DNA from: Carallia brachiata
Lineage: Eukaryota; Streptophyta; Magnoliopsida; Malpighiales; Rhizophoraceae
Length of the DNA stretch: 64,000 nt
NCBI GenBank assembly: GCA_021464245.1
Contig: JADCRB010000013.1
Location: 8,840,895 to 8,904,894 of the forward strand
Direction: 5' to 3'
Shown here: piece after piece, positions 11,700 to 24,577 of the stretch
Layout of the letters: each line of letters starts with the position of its first letter
How positions within the stretch are numbered: position 1 is the first letter of the stretch
The notes under the pieces: model-generated
The model's input: the letters and a program-made list of their open reading frames with translations, nothing else
Told to the model about the DNA's origin: nothing
Databases searched by the model: none
Position numbers and translations under genes: made by a program

Positions 11700-14600
11700 A
11701 TGGCGGCACTGCAGTACCTGGAGAGTCTTAGGAAGGCGCATCCGGAGCTGGAGGAGTGGTACAGCTCCCTCGCCGATCTGTACCAGCGGAAGCTCTGGCA
11801 CCAGCTTACTCTCAAGCTCGAACAGTTCGTTGCTCTCGCCGTCTGTCAGGTTCTCCACCCTTCCCCCGCCCGCCCTCTTCCACTTCCCATTCCATTCCAT
11901 TCTCTTTGTTGTTGTTCTGCTGCAATTGATTATGAATTTGGATTTTTTGATGTTTAGAATTTGGGGAATTTGGGAGTTTTTGGGAATTAAGTGTGATTGG
12001 AGATGTGGGGAGTTAGGGTTTTATGGATAAATTAGGGTTTTAAGAAAAAGGATTCGGTGATACACTCGTTGGTTTGATTTGGAATGTGTGCTTTAGTTTT
12101 TATTTTGTAACTTTTTGCGTTTTCTTTCTAGCGGCGTCTGCTTTGTTTTGCTGAGATTTCTTGACAATGGAAGAGATGGGAATGATTAGATGGATTTGTG
12201 GTCAGTGAAGGAAGAACTGAATTACAAATCATTGTATTCGTAGTAAAGTAGGTGTAGTACCAGCGGAGATGATAAACTGAGAAGTGCCCGTTTGCATTTG
12301 CATTGGCTTGAGCATGTCCAAGGTAGACTTACAAATGCTCTGATTAGGAGAGGAGACCAAATCCAAGTGGATGTGGGAGAGGAGAGGGACAGGACAAGGA
12401 CCTAATTTGGCTTGAGTTTTATGGTTAGGAAGGATTTAGAATTTCTACATTCATAATAAAATGGAATTGTGCGAAACATTTATGTATCCGCCCCAATTAA
12501 ATTTAGATTAAAGGTTTGTTGTTGTTGTTGTGTTTGATGATGATGATTATAACTAATGAATTGGGCAATGCTCGCTGCCTTAAACCCCTTTGTTACTAAA
12601 AGTTTTTGTTCACATTTTACTTTTCTTTTTTCTTTTTTTCTTTTTTTTTTACACAGGCTGGTGATGCTCTGATACAGTTATACCACAATTTTATCTCTGA
12701 CTTTGAGACAAAGATCAACCTGCTCAAGCTTTCACACTTTGCAGTCATAGTTTCTCGGCAGTATGCAGAGAAAGAAGCTGCCATCAACTATCTTGAGGGT
12801 GTGATCGAAAAACTTATAGCAACTAGAGAACAACGTTAGAAGAGCCGATCCTTTATATCAAGATGCAAATAGCTATATTCAAGCTGGAGCAAGGAGATCA
12901 AAAAGAATGCAAGAGGCTCCTTGAAGAAGGAAAAACTACACTAGACAGCATGACTGATATTGATCCATCTGTTTATGCCAGTTATTACTGGGTTTCATCT
13001 CAATATCATAAAGCTCGTCAGGAATTTGCAGAGTTTTACAAAAGCGCTCTTCTTTATCTGGCATACACGTCAGTCGAGTCACTCTCAGATTCCTTTAAGC
13101 TGGTATGTTCTTTTACTTGTCTCCATTATGTTTTGAGCATTAGATTCAAAATTTTGTCTTCCCTTTCTATGCAAGTATAAACATGTTACTTCTACATGTC
13201 CCTATAATTATAGATTTAGACTTCTCTGATAGTTTTTTGTACTTTTTTATTCCCATGGAGTCGAAAATTTAAAATGCTTCTTTGCTTACTTCTGCTGGGA
13301 ATATCTTGTCCGCTTGTAACTGAGTTGTTGACTTGACATTTCCTTGACGGATAAATTAATTTCTGGGCAGAAGGAACCTCAAGCAAGAAAGATTCCTTGC
13401 AGTTTTGTATCCCAAGCCTAGGTTTTTGTCCAAGCAGTTAAGGCGGCTGTGCCCTACATTCTCCTAGCTTTTGGCATTCAATAGTTAACCGTTGCAATTG
13501 ATGGTTGACGAACAAATTTTTGGCCTTAACTAGAAAGGAAATTTACTAACATTAGGTGCAGGATATATCTTTGTAGAAGTTCGTGTTTTATTGTGATGTG
13601 CTTTTTAAGATAGCAAAATTATTAACTTTCTTGGCTGGATTAAATAATTATTTTTCTTATCTGTTTTTAGAATGCGGAATTGGGTATTCTAGTGATAAGC
13701 AAGTGTGTTTGAGTTGGTGCTTGTGGAGGGTGAGGTGTAAATTATCGTGTATTTATGACATGGCTGCTGATCATGAGTGCTCGTAAAATGAGTTTCAGTT
13801 ACTTAAAAGGTTTTAATTGCTGAGTAGGTTACAAGATTAAATGTTTCCCTTTTCTTCAATCAATGGTTTTATCCCCCCTTCCTAGTATTCATCTCAAGCT
13901 TGGTATTTCTATATGCTGCTTACATTTGAAGATTCTCTCAATCATGTATTTCAGGATTTGGCGTTCGATCTTTCTCTTTCTGCACTTCTGGGAGATAACA
14001 TCTACAACTTTGGTGAACTGCTTGCTCATCCAATTGTAAGAACATCTTGATACTGTTTTAATTGGTCATCCTTCATTTTTCTTTGCTGCATTTGAATTTG
14101 TAGAAGTTTGGGAGCGTTTATTGTTGAACCCAAATTCCTTGCTCGTCGAAAAGTTTTCTGCTTTCAATGTGTATCATTTGTATTTTTTTTAATTTCATTT
14201 AGTTTTTCCATGGCCTTATGAAATTCAATTTTCTTATTCCTATTTGCGGGACTTGTTTGCTGGTCCTGTAACTTGTTTGGGTGTGATGATTATAGGATGA
14301 TTAGGAAGTGCTAGGTAGTAATCAGGTAGCCAGGTTGACACCTAACATTCTATTGGTTCAGTTCTCTTGGTCAATGGGATGAAGTGTTCACTTTATCAGC
14401 TGGTTTCTTCCGCTTTAGTAAAAATGGTTTACACAGCTATAGAGAGTTTTGTTTACATGTAATTGTCATGCAAGAATAATGGAAGCATCACTGTTTGTCA
14501 ATGGATGCACCTCTGACTGCAGATCATGCACCAGATACTGCAAACACGGATAAACAACTTTTGATATAATTAAGTTACTTGGGATGACTATCGTTGCACT

Positions 14601-16524
14601 TCCGTCATGTTCTGTATATGCTAAATATAATGTATAAACTTTCAGGACCTGTAAATGAGAAAGTGGTAAAAGAATTGCTTCCTTAGAATAGAGGACTTTG
14701 ATATGATTTTTGACTATGATGATGAACAGAAACTCCTGTATTTATCTCAGAATGGTCATCATTACAGAAAGCAGAATATCCAGACTTTCTCCCTTATACT
14801 AATTTGAAGATGCTATTAGACAAAAAAGGCACTTCTTTAATAGTGATGTTGTTAGACAGCATTTTATATGGAATCAATAATGTAGTCATTGGTATCAGAA
14901 GTTGGCAGAGGTGTGGGCGACTACCCAGTTTCTTTAGTTGTACAGTTTCAGCCTTTATTTGCCTGGTTTCAATTGCTTTATTTCTCCTTATCCTCCAAGT
15001 CACATGAATTGTAATTTGCTTGAAACATCTGATTGCAAAGCACCCTAAACTCCTTAAAGAGAGAAACTGTAAACCTACCTTGACTGTTGTTTGCTTTTGA
15101 GAAGCTTTTCTCGGGAATGGCCTGTCATTAAGCCTAAGGACGTTTCTTTGTGAACACCCAACACACCCCCACCCCCCCCCCCCCCCCCCAAAAAAAAACC
15201 CAGAACAAAAAAAAGAGAAAAAATTTAGGCCCTCTTTAGTTGGCAGGCCATTATTACTGATTTGCTTGTAATTTCTCCTAGTTTGAATGGTACCATGTAA
15301 TGTTTCCTACAGATAAACAGTCTTCTGGGGACACAGGTTGAGTGGCTATACTACATTCTCCAGGCATTTAACTCTGGTGATTTAGTTCGATATCAAGAAT
15401 TATGCCGTGTGCATAATGCTTCCCTGAGGGCTCAGCCAGCCTTGGTTGAGAATGAGCAGAAGCTATTGGAAAAGATTAACATACTCTGCCTCATGGAGAT
15501 TATCTTCAGGTACGCATGCCTTTTTAATATCCCACGGATGAGCTAGTTGAGATTTTGGTACTAGTTTATGTATTATTATCGTCTGAACTAGAGGTGCCTC
15601 CCTGCAGCCGTCCTTCCGAAGATCGTACTATTCCATTGAATATTGCAGAGCGTACAAAGCTTTCCATTGAGGATGTGGAGCATCTTCTTGTGAAGAGCCT
15701 TTCAGTAAGTGCTTTCTTCCCTGGTCTTGATGACAAAATGTACACCCATACACTGTATTCATTCAAAGATATATGTATATATCAGCATTATCCATACGAA
15801 GCTCCTTGAGTTGTGAAAGTTCTGCAACTGTCCTTTTTCAAAAGCTTATTAAGTTGGGGCATATTACTGGGTGAAGTGTATTGAAGTACCTAGTTAAATT
15901 AAACCAACATCAATGGGCTATTGAAAGTTGAATCTGAAAATGTAAATTTGAAAAGTGGGTGCTGTTTTCGAGCAATAGTTCAATGTTGATCAAGAAAACA
16001 GGAAAGAGATAAGCCAGGGCGGGTGAGATGGATTGATGAGATGGTGAAGAGGAAGAAAAAAGAGAAGATGGCTTGTTGAGAGAATACTTTGACCCTAAGA
16101 GCTTTGGGTGTGCCTGGATAGCTATGATCGTATGGCTGCAATTCACACTAATAAGCTGCAATTCACACTAATAAGCAAGCCTGTCTTATACTTGGATCCA
16201 AGTGCTTGTATCATATTCATAGGTTCCAGCACCAATGATGATGTCTTTGTTAAATAGACTTACTCATTCTTCTTTAAGATTGATTAGGTTGCTGCACTTG
16301 ATGATTGCATTTGCTGCTCTTAACACAGTTCTATTGCAGGTCCATCTTATCGAGGGTATAATTGATCAAGTTGAGGGGACGGTACATGTTCCTGGGTGCA
16401 GCCAAGAGTTCTGGGGATTTCACAGGTCAAATCCTTGAGAGATCGGTTGGACAATTGGTTGGATAAAGTACGCACGGCTTTGTTATCCATCGAAGCAGAA
16501 ACACCTGATCTGGTTGCGACATGA
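11700..16524 (+). pseudogene. RPN9: 26S proteasome lid subunit RPN9 (PSMD13), copy 1, frameshifted
   Basis: Exons: 11700-11849, 12657-13102, 13955-14035, 15313-15509, 15608-15704 and 16340-16524. The product aligns throughout with plant RPN9, a PCI-domain subunit of the 19S lid needed for lid assembly. It starts MAALQYLESLRKAHPEL, with DPSVYASYYWVSSQYHKARQ in exon 2. The PCI/winged-helix part is in exons 4-6 (KLSIEDVEHLLVKSLS). The expected length is 386 aa. As read it is broken in three places: one base is missing after codon 110 (CGT then TAG, 12834-12839); one codon is missing in exon 5 (NIAERTK where copy 2 has NVIAERTK); and one base is missing in exon 6 (GTACATGTTCC, near 16388). Translation would stop at residue 110. 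All splice sites remain canonical. Probably a decaying duplicate, unless the indels are assembly errors. Confidence 0.85.
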
Positions 16525-17588
16525 TTTTCCTATCTTCAGTTCCTGGTTTCCTTTCTGCCCATTCTAACAATCGCGTGATCTGAAATGGAAACATACAGAG
16601 GCTGCAAAGTAGAGAGACTAGCCTAGGAAGCGTGGACGGTTGGCCGAACTTTTTATGGTTCCATTTCATATTGCAGAATCCTTTTCATGGATCAATGCTC
16701 TTGAAGGAGCAGCTTGTGTACCTTTTCACTTAGATATGTCGGTTTCCCGTTCCTGTGCCCTGAGAGACCATGAATCAATTGAAATGAACAGGGTATGCTT
16801 GTTAAGAGATATATTGGGACTTTAACTTGGATTCATTCAAAGTGAACCAACTACATGGAGGGAACAAATTATTGCTTCTGGTTGTTCGCTTATTTTCATT
16901 TTTACTATGGTAGCGTCTATGGGAACAAAAAACAAATTATTGCCTTGTACTATGGTAGCGTCTCGGGCAGTTAATCCTAATCAGATGAGGTTGATTACGT
17001 GGAGACATACATGTGGTATGCAGTGGAGATGTACGTGTGGTACGTGGAAAGTATATGGTTAATTTAATAGTTTATTTGTTTTTTATTTTTTTAAATTTAA
17101 TATACCTTTTATAATCTAACGGTTTAAATCATTGCGTATTTATCGCGTTTCAATCTATGCGTGTGCATTTAATTTTTCTATAGTTAGGTTACATCATTTC
17201 ATTTCTACTACTAATATATGTTTCTACTAAAAATGTAATGAAAAATTAGAAGTAAGAAAAAAATATTTTTTCTGTTTTTTTGTGTTGAATAGTGCAAACT
17301 TTAGTCAAAAAAAAAAAAATTTTCTAAACTTTAGCAAAAGCTTTTGCACATTGATTATAATTTTGACTCTTGTTCATGAACGCAACAAGTTGTGTCTAGT
17401 TAACACATTAAATATATCTATGGCTATTGCCGCAGAACCATACACAAATTGTTGAAAATCCTCCCCAAATCCAACGGGAAATATGAAAGAAGAAAGCTTG
17501 CCACATGCCAAAAATCCAAGAGCAGAAAAATTGAAAAATATAGGAATTGACAGATTGATAATGGGTGATGGCCTCCCTCGTTTTGCTG

Positions 17589-17636
17589 ATGTTGAATTGT
17601 ACTTTTTTTTTTGAACAACAATGTTGAATTGTACTT
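17589..17636 (-). mobile_element. Minute poly(A) retro-insertion with 16-bp duplication
   Basis: ATGTTGAATTGTACTT occurs at 17589-17604 and again, identically, at 17621-17636. Between them are 16 bases that read TGTTGTTCAAAAAAAA on the minus strand. A poly(A)-ended insert between perfect 16-bp direct repeats is the footprint of target-primed reverse transcription, here truncated to almost nothing but the tail. Confidence 0.6.
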
Positions 17637-18003
17637 GATGAGAAAAAATCTCACTAATTGATTATCATAGATAAATGGGAATGAAAATCGGTAATTCATA
17701 GTTAATTATATGTAAAGTCTATCCTATGAAGAGAGATACGAGAGGAAAATGTTCTAGCTCTCTCCTTCCAATTTTGTAATAGCTATGCTGAGTGGGCATT
17801 TTGTTTCGAAATTGAAGGAGAAAATATTACTTAAAATTATTGTTTCTAACGTTTAAATTAAATCAACATGATTTATCAAAAAAATAATATATCTAAATTG
17901 ACATGCCAAGGAGGAAGTATGCTTGCAGCAGAGAAAAGAAGAGAGATCGGAATATGGGAGTGCTGGAAAACTACTTCTCATCGATAATAAGCTTTAATAT
18001 ACA

Positions 18004-18317
18004 TTAAGTCTCACGATGTACATATATTTTACAATTTTGCTTATTCTTCCTACTTTTTGCTAACATCTTGCACAAATACAGTCTGCTTCTTCGCCGCAGC
18101 TGACCCTTTCCGTCTTCTGCCACAAAATCCTGAAGCTTTTGTTGAACCTTTCGTTTATAAAAAGCACAATAACAAAGAAAAATAAGCTGATTATATTCTT
18201 TTCTAAAAAAAATTATCTCTTCTATTAGAATGATTTCCACCATGCTTACCATACATATTTCGTGGATGTCAACCTGTGCGATTCCGGGCCCCTTCCAGCT
18301 GTATATAAGATCGGTGT
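18004..18317 (-). pseudogene. Possible two-exon gene fragment, unassigned
   Basis: On the minus strand, 18317-18250 reads in frame as TDLIYSWKGPGIAQVDIHEI plus CM and ends at a good donor (GTAAGC). After a 102-bp AT-rich gap the frame continues at 18147-18004 with VQQKLQDFVAEDGKGQ, then a Lys/Arg-rich tail (KMLAKSRKNKQNCKIY), to a stop. The acceptor (AAAG) is weak and I see no upstream exons. It looks like the 3' end of a former gene, but I do not recognise the family. Confidence 0.25.
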
Positions 18318-18639
18318 CTGAGTTAACATTATGTTTTTCAGCCTCTTACCTCATCTACCTACTTAGGGTTGGTGCAAATTGTACTTAGAACGTCATCAGA
18401 TTTATAGAATCCGGTAACTACACCAAAATTTCAACACCCCCCCCCCCCCCCCCAAAAAAAAAAAAAAACATAAAAATGAGTCATCGACAATAAGCAAGTC
18501 TTGAAAGATAATAAAACAGAAAGTCATTGGAAATTGTAATTTGGACATGCTTAGCCTTGCCTGTGGACGCAACAGCTCAAATAGTGATCAAATTCAAACG
18601 TTGGAAGAAATATGGCTTGAGTTTAAAATAGAGGGTGAT

Positions 18640-19790
18640 CAACATGTAGAATACCAGAGCTGTACTTTTGATAAAGGAATAAACTCGTCTCTTCTCTCAA
18701 AACACCATTTGTAAAAGGATGAACAAGAGGGCTAAGCAAGCATAAGTAGACCTATCATTCTGAAAGAAGACAGACTTGGCTAAATGTTAATTTCGAAATG
18801 ATGGTAAGAAGGGGCGAGTCAGAGGAGCGGTACTAGATGGTTCAGTTGTGGATATTGTGGAAAACACAATATTCTGAGATAAACTTAAATAATAGCCTCC
18901 TGATCCCATTTTCCTCTCCGATAGACTTGCTCTTCCCCAGAATATGGGGGATTCCAGTCTCTTTTACTCAGTTTGTGGAATTGACCTTATCAGTTTCATT
19001 TGGATCTTCAACAAATCCAAACAATATGGTTTTTTTTTTTTCGTAAAAAATTTCGTAAAATAAATGAACAAAATAAGAAGGAAAATAAAAACTGAAAGCA
19101 GTGATACCATCAAGTAAGAGTTTGTGTTCATCACTAAATGAGTGGTGAGGGTGCATTTACGTCAATTTCACTAATTTGTATTTTTAGATTCTGTTCACCA
19201 ACTATTTTGTATGATAAAAATAGAAATAAAAAATTTCACAAAAATGTAATTCAAAACAAAAAAAAAAAAAAAAACAACCAGACGAAAGGTAGTTGAGAAA
19301 TCAAACCCTATATGTGGCCCTTTTCATTAATTAATTAGTTGCAATAATCCTGCATATATCCGTTTTGGCGATTGTCTACGCGTGAAATCTTATTCTCGTT
19401 CATAAAATTTGATATTCAAGAAATATTTTAGCAAATTATCAATAACAAGAAAGAATATGTGCGGCTGCACATTATTTTGGCTATTGAAATCTAAGATCGT
19501 TTTATATAAACTGACTTTAGATTGAATAGATAAGCTAGTTGTGCATCTTCCACGACATATTAAACTACATAGAATCTCGTTGAATTATGATTCTTTATAT
19601 CAAGCACATATGCTTACAAATTAACTGTGTGCACTGCACAATATGCAGCTACATGGTCTTACTCTTAAAAATAATAATGGATACAAAATGTTTGTGATAA
19701 AGAATCTTACGTTACAAAATGCGACTTTTTTTTTTTTATAAACAAACATGACACAATCTGGCTAAACCTTATCCTGAGCTAAACTTAAAT
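18640..19790. repeat. Diverged intergenic repeat unit, copy A
   Basis: This unit shares ordered words with units B and C: GATCTTCAACAAA, CAATTTCACTAATTTGTAT, ATTTTGTATGATAA, TTTTCATTAATTAATTAGTT, AATAATCCTGCATA and TATCAAGCACATATGCTTAC. The order of the words is conserved across copies, with many substitutions and indels. No coding function is visible. Confidence 0.6.
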
Positions 19791-19999
19791 ACAAGGTTTT
19801 CTTTTTTAATGACTTAAATAATAACCTCAACTTAATAAGTTGATTCGAGTGATTAAGCGTCTCGAGTTTGTTTATGAACAATCAATAGTAACACAAGTTT
19901 TTGCATTCAGATGCTTGCACAATCAAAGCGGCAATCTTAGTACTGCGATAGTGAGAATTAGTCTTACACTTAAAGCGTGTGAAGATACCTTGTGTTGGG

Positions 20000-21340
20000 A
20001 GAAAAAAAAAAACTTAAATAATAGCCTCATCCGTATATTGCGCCCCAAGATAAACTTCCAACTTCCTCTTCCCCTCAATATTTGCTCTGGCCTCCATGCT
20101 GTTTAGCAGATACGTCTCTTATCCTGAAAGAAGACTTGCTCTTTTGGATCTTCAACAAACTCAAAAAATATGTTTTTTTATAAAATACTTTTATTTGTTA
20201 GTAAAATAAGAAAGGGAATAAAAGCTTAAATAATAAAAATAAATATTACGAAAACTTCTAAATTTTAAAGTAACACTAAATATTCATAGGATTTAATTTT
20301 TAAAATAAAGTAAAATTACAGAAAACTCCCTACCACATCAACAAAAAAAAAAAAAACTAATTCATGAAAAAGTGTGAAAAAAACCTTTATGCTATATATT
20401 ACTGTTCAAACTCAAAATCCAATTTCAAGCAACTGCTTCAAGACAATAAGTGTTGAGTAGCATTTAGAACAATTCACTCATTAGTATATATCTTTTTTAA
20501 ATTACGATCAGATACACTCGCACCCCTGATATACATTTATCTTACCAACCCAATTATTTTGTAAGATAAAAAATAAAAATAAAAATTCATAAAAATGTAA
20601 TTGAAAACTGAAAAAATTAGATACGAGATAGTTGAGGAATCAGACCTTCCTGCAACTTGAAACTGCTATTTTTGTTTACATGGGGCTGCTGAGTTGCTTA
20701 GCTCCTAATTGTACACACTGATGTTTTTTTTGGTATGAGTATCCAATTTTTCATGGATGCTATGAATAAGATTTTGATTGATGTTCAAAAAAAAAAAAAA
20801 GGGAAAAAAATCAGATACAAGATAGTTGAGGAATCGACCTTATACGTGGCCCATTTCATTAATTAGTTGCAATAATCCTGCATAAACCCGTGTTGGTAAT
20901 TGTCTTCGTAGTTCATGGTCGGTTGGAATGTTGGGAGTCACCAATCGTTTTCTTCTTAATGATGTGAAATCTTATTCAGATTGTAAAATTTGAGATCAAG
21001 GAATATTTTTAATTAGTAGATGAACAAGAAAAAAATTGTAAGACCGCATATTTTTTGGGCGATTCAAGTCTAAAATCATTTTATATATACAAATTCTAGA
21101 TTCAATAGTTGTGCATCATCGACTACAAATTAATTGCATAGAATCTCTTTGAATTATGATTCTTTATATCAAGCACATATGCTTACAATTTTATAAATAA
21201 TCGATGCGAAACGTCTGCCATAAAGAATCTTAGGATGACAAGATCTTACTCTTGAGCTTGTAATATACAAAAACTATCACCAGGTTACAGAACGGAAAAA
21301 TTTATAAAGGGCTTGTTGGGCTTGCAAATTCCCTTTGTAC
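20000..21340. repeat. Diverged intergenic repeat unit, copy B
   Basis: This is the second copy of the unit. It carries GATCTTCAACAAACTCAAA, ATTTTGTAAGATAAA, GATAGTTGAGGAATC (twice, flanking an insertion), AATAATCCTGCATAAA, TATCAAGCACATATGCTTAC and GGGCTTGTTGGGCTTGCAAA near its end. The last word is shared with copy C. Confidence 0.6.
20651..20800 (+). mobile_element. Truncated LINE-like 3' end inside repeat unit B
   Basis: A ~150-bp segment ends ATTGATTGATGTTC followed by a run of about 14 A. It interrupts the repeat unit. The words on its two sides (GATACGAGATAGTTGAGGAA and GATACAAGATAGTTGAGGAA) are near-identical direct repeats, as expected for a target-site duplication. Its GTTCAAAAAA tail matches that of the minute insertion at 17605-17620, which suggests one LINE family. 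Confidence 0.45.
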
Positions 21341-24058
21341 CCGCGGATCATGCACATTGTGGTATTGTTTTGTGTTAAAATGTTATTTAGAAGAAACTGA
21401 ATCTACATACACAATTTATTGCAAACAAATAAACAAATAGACCTTATAATAAACAATACAATAATCCATAAATCACAATGACAACCATACCTCAAGTTCT
21501 ACGGTCAGTGCTCCAACCTCTTGGATGAAATCAGTGACTAGTTTGAAAGCATGAATCATGGCTTCTGTCTGATCAAATATTGAATTTATGGTTGCAATAT
21601 TCCTGACAGCTAAAAATTGGATTCGTCGAACCTTCTTGTGTTTGACATCGTTGTTACTTTTTTTTTTTTTTTCTATCCGCCACCCACTTTTTTTCAAATA
21701 TTTTTGTTACATGAATATTTTTATTAAATGATATAGGCATGTATGTAGGATCTCCTTTAAATAAAAAATAACAAAATGAAATTCAAGTATATGTTGAAAT
21801 ATGGACTTTCATAAAATGAAAATGTAAATGTCAAAAAGAATCCAAAGTCAATCATTTCAAAAAATTAAATTAAATTTTCTAAATATGATGATGCACTTAA
21901 TGTACAAAACGAAATTCAATTTGAGTACATATATTTAAAAAAACAAAATTAATTTTCTTTAGAATCGCTTAATGACATGGAGACTCAAATTTCTTTTGTT
22001 TTGAGTGCATACTACATAAATTTTTAAAATCATATACAAATACTCTAAATTTGAATATAAATAAATTTAAATTTTTAAAATTATGAACAAAAACTAAAAA
22101 TTTGAATAAAAATAGATTCAAATTTTTTAACTTTTAGCAGCTAAGTGGTAGAAGAATTTGAGTGTCAAAATAAGAGTACTGCCACAACAATTCGGTGCTT
22201 TAATTTAAGCGCCGTGATCCACGGCCACGGCTGAAAAGCCGGAAGGCTAATGGAAAATGACGAGGTAATTTCCCATTTATCCTTTTTTTTCTTTTTTTCA
22301 AATCATATGTATTGCACTTTAAAATTAAGTATATTGCACATCAATTTTAACTCTTATACACATATATTTATTATATATAAACCTTAACTCATGTACACTT
22401 AAACTTAACAAATCTCTTTAATTTGTTCTACGTTAAATTTATTTCTTATATACATCAACTCAATTTTTTAAACTAAAAAGAAAAAATATGGGTCGCACCA
22501 CTCACTCTTTCCCGCTTCTCCTCTTCCTGCGGCAAGCAACGGCTCCTAGCCCCCTGCCCTTGCAACATTTCGCTTAATTTTATTGGACACATGTTTAATC
22601 TGGGAAAATTACGCCTAACATACTCAAGCATGCGTTTAACACAAATTACATACTAATGTTAGAGAAATTATTAAAAACATATTATAATATCGGTTAGAAA
22701 AATTATTTTTCGTTAAATGACTGCTAAAAAAAAGTTAAATTATAGACCACTCAATAATTTTCTTTTAACTATTGCTATCAAACCCAAGCATAATTCAATG
22801 TATTAAAGTTCTTGTACTGTAATTATATATGAGCTCCACAACAAAGTTGTACTTTAAGTAATTATACAATATATCAAGGTTTCGATTCCACCCGAGAAAT
22901 CTCACAAAGTATAAACTATATATAGAACTCATGAATGATGATGATAATGATTGTACAGGAGAAAGTTTGTGTGGAGGCAACTCTAGAAGATGGAATTCTT
23001 TGATCTCCGATCCCTTTTCTAGGAGGAGTTTTGAGTCTCGAGCACAACATTCTTTGCTCCCACTGCTAAGATTCTTCCAATCGGACCGAGATGAAAACCT
23101 AAGAAACAAAACCAGATGCCTGATCGGAGGGAGGAGTTGTAGGATGCCCTTCTCATCAACCAGTGAAGAAGGTCGGTCCATATGACGCCATAATAATATC
23201 ATCAACGACCTTGGCTGTTTCATCGCTGGTATTTCAAAAGGCCTAATCCTATGTGGATTTGGCCCGCACCTTTAAAATGTCTATAATCCTCTGACGAACC
23301 AATGGTCCGAGCTTCCTAGACCAAATATGCAATGCGCCGACCTAGTAGTTGGATTCTCATGCGAACGAATTGGCGACTGTGGCACCATTAACTGCAAAGT
23401 TGCTCCAGGGTCAACAAATTAGACGAGAGAGAGACAGAGAGGGGGGGGACAATTCAGGATTTTAATTCAACAGTGTGTACAGCGATGAAAATGGGATGGA
23501 CATGATGTTTGGCACAGTATTTCTTTGCCGATTGCTACTGTTGAACAGTAAAAAATTACAGCTTCGTTATATTTTCAGACAAAAGATAACTAGAAATACT
23601 GTCTGAATGCAACTGTTTGTATTTGGTTTACAATTATTTTAATTTCAAATGTAACTAAAACGAGAAAAAAAAAATTATTGTCGTTTCTTTGCACATAAAA
23701 TCTAACTGATTGCACATTAAATATACAAATAGTTGCAGTTGAGCAGAATTTCAGACAGTTTTTTTAAGTAACGTAACTTTTTCCAAAAAAATTAATAAAA
23801 AAATTAATTAATTTTGAATTTGCTTTTAAATATATGAACCAAAAAATGTGAGGCCCTAATGTTGATTAATGATGAAAGAGGATGTAAAATGCAACTATAA
23901 ACCAAAAATAAACAATCAGAGCTCCTACAACAAATCTGGGTGAAGTACACAAAAGTCAAAAATTTGTCAACAGTCTCATATCAACAAAGCTCCTTTCTAT
24001 GGTACTGTTCCTGGATGTGCGATCAAAAATAGTATAAGAAACCAAAGGAACCATGCTC

Positions 24059-24577
24059 TTACATGCATGAAATTATCACCACCTCCATGCCGCTGTCCGC
24101 CTGCTCGGTCGACAGTGAACCACTTTCTCCCCTCCCCCTGTCCACACCATCTCCACTCTCATTGTCCCCACCATCTTGTTGATCATCCCGGTCGCCACGG
24201 AAACCCAGGTAGGAGTGCCAAGACATGCGACAGCAGAGATATGACAGACTTACACTTAGGATACCATCAAGATTTTCAGGTATTTCGATCTCCGAAACAT
24301 ATATTTCTTTTGTATCAGTGCAGACCATTTCACGTAGACTGCAAAAGATGTAGTTTTGATAAGGAATAAAGCCCTCTCTTACTCTTAAAATGCTATCATA
24401 AGTAACAGCACCATGAGGTGAAAAATCAAAATAAGTGACCATTCCCAGGACACGAGCAGTAAGTGGTTGAGTTGTGAATGTTGAAAAAACAATATTCTGA
24501 GCACACTTAAATGATAGGATAACTAACTTAAATAATATAGTGGGATCCGAATATTTGGCCCCGGGAGACTTGCTCAT
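24059..24577 (-). other. Unassigned 172-codon ORF overlapping repeat unit C
   Basis: This is the longest open frame in the repeat-rich region. The predicted product has a hydrophobic-mixed N-terminal part (LGMVTYFDFSPHGAVTYDS, then EGFIPYQNYIF), followed by a Gly/Asp/Glu-rich low-complexity segment (GDRDDQQDGGDNESGDGVD). I recognise no domain. Part of it lies in the repeated unit whose other copies are not open, so it may be a chance ORF or a remnant of the sequence that founded the repeat. Confidence 0.25.

Noticed and set aside
11418..11900. 160-codon minus-strand ORF over RPN9 copy 1 exon 1
   Set aside because: It is antisense to a strongly conserved exon, begins in a TA-rich leader, and shows no family match; an antisense shadow.
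22795..23223. 142-codon minus ORF and overlapping plus ORF at 22931-23185
   Set aside because: Both are open over the same GC-richer patch, with no recognisable motif on either strand; not enough to call a gene.
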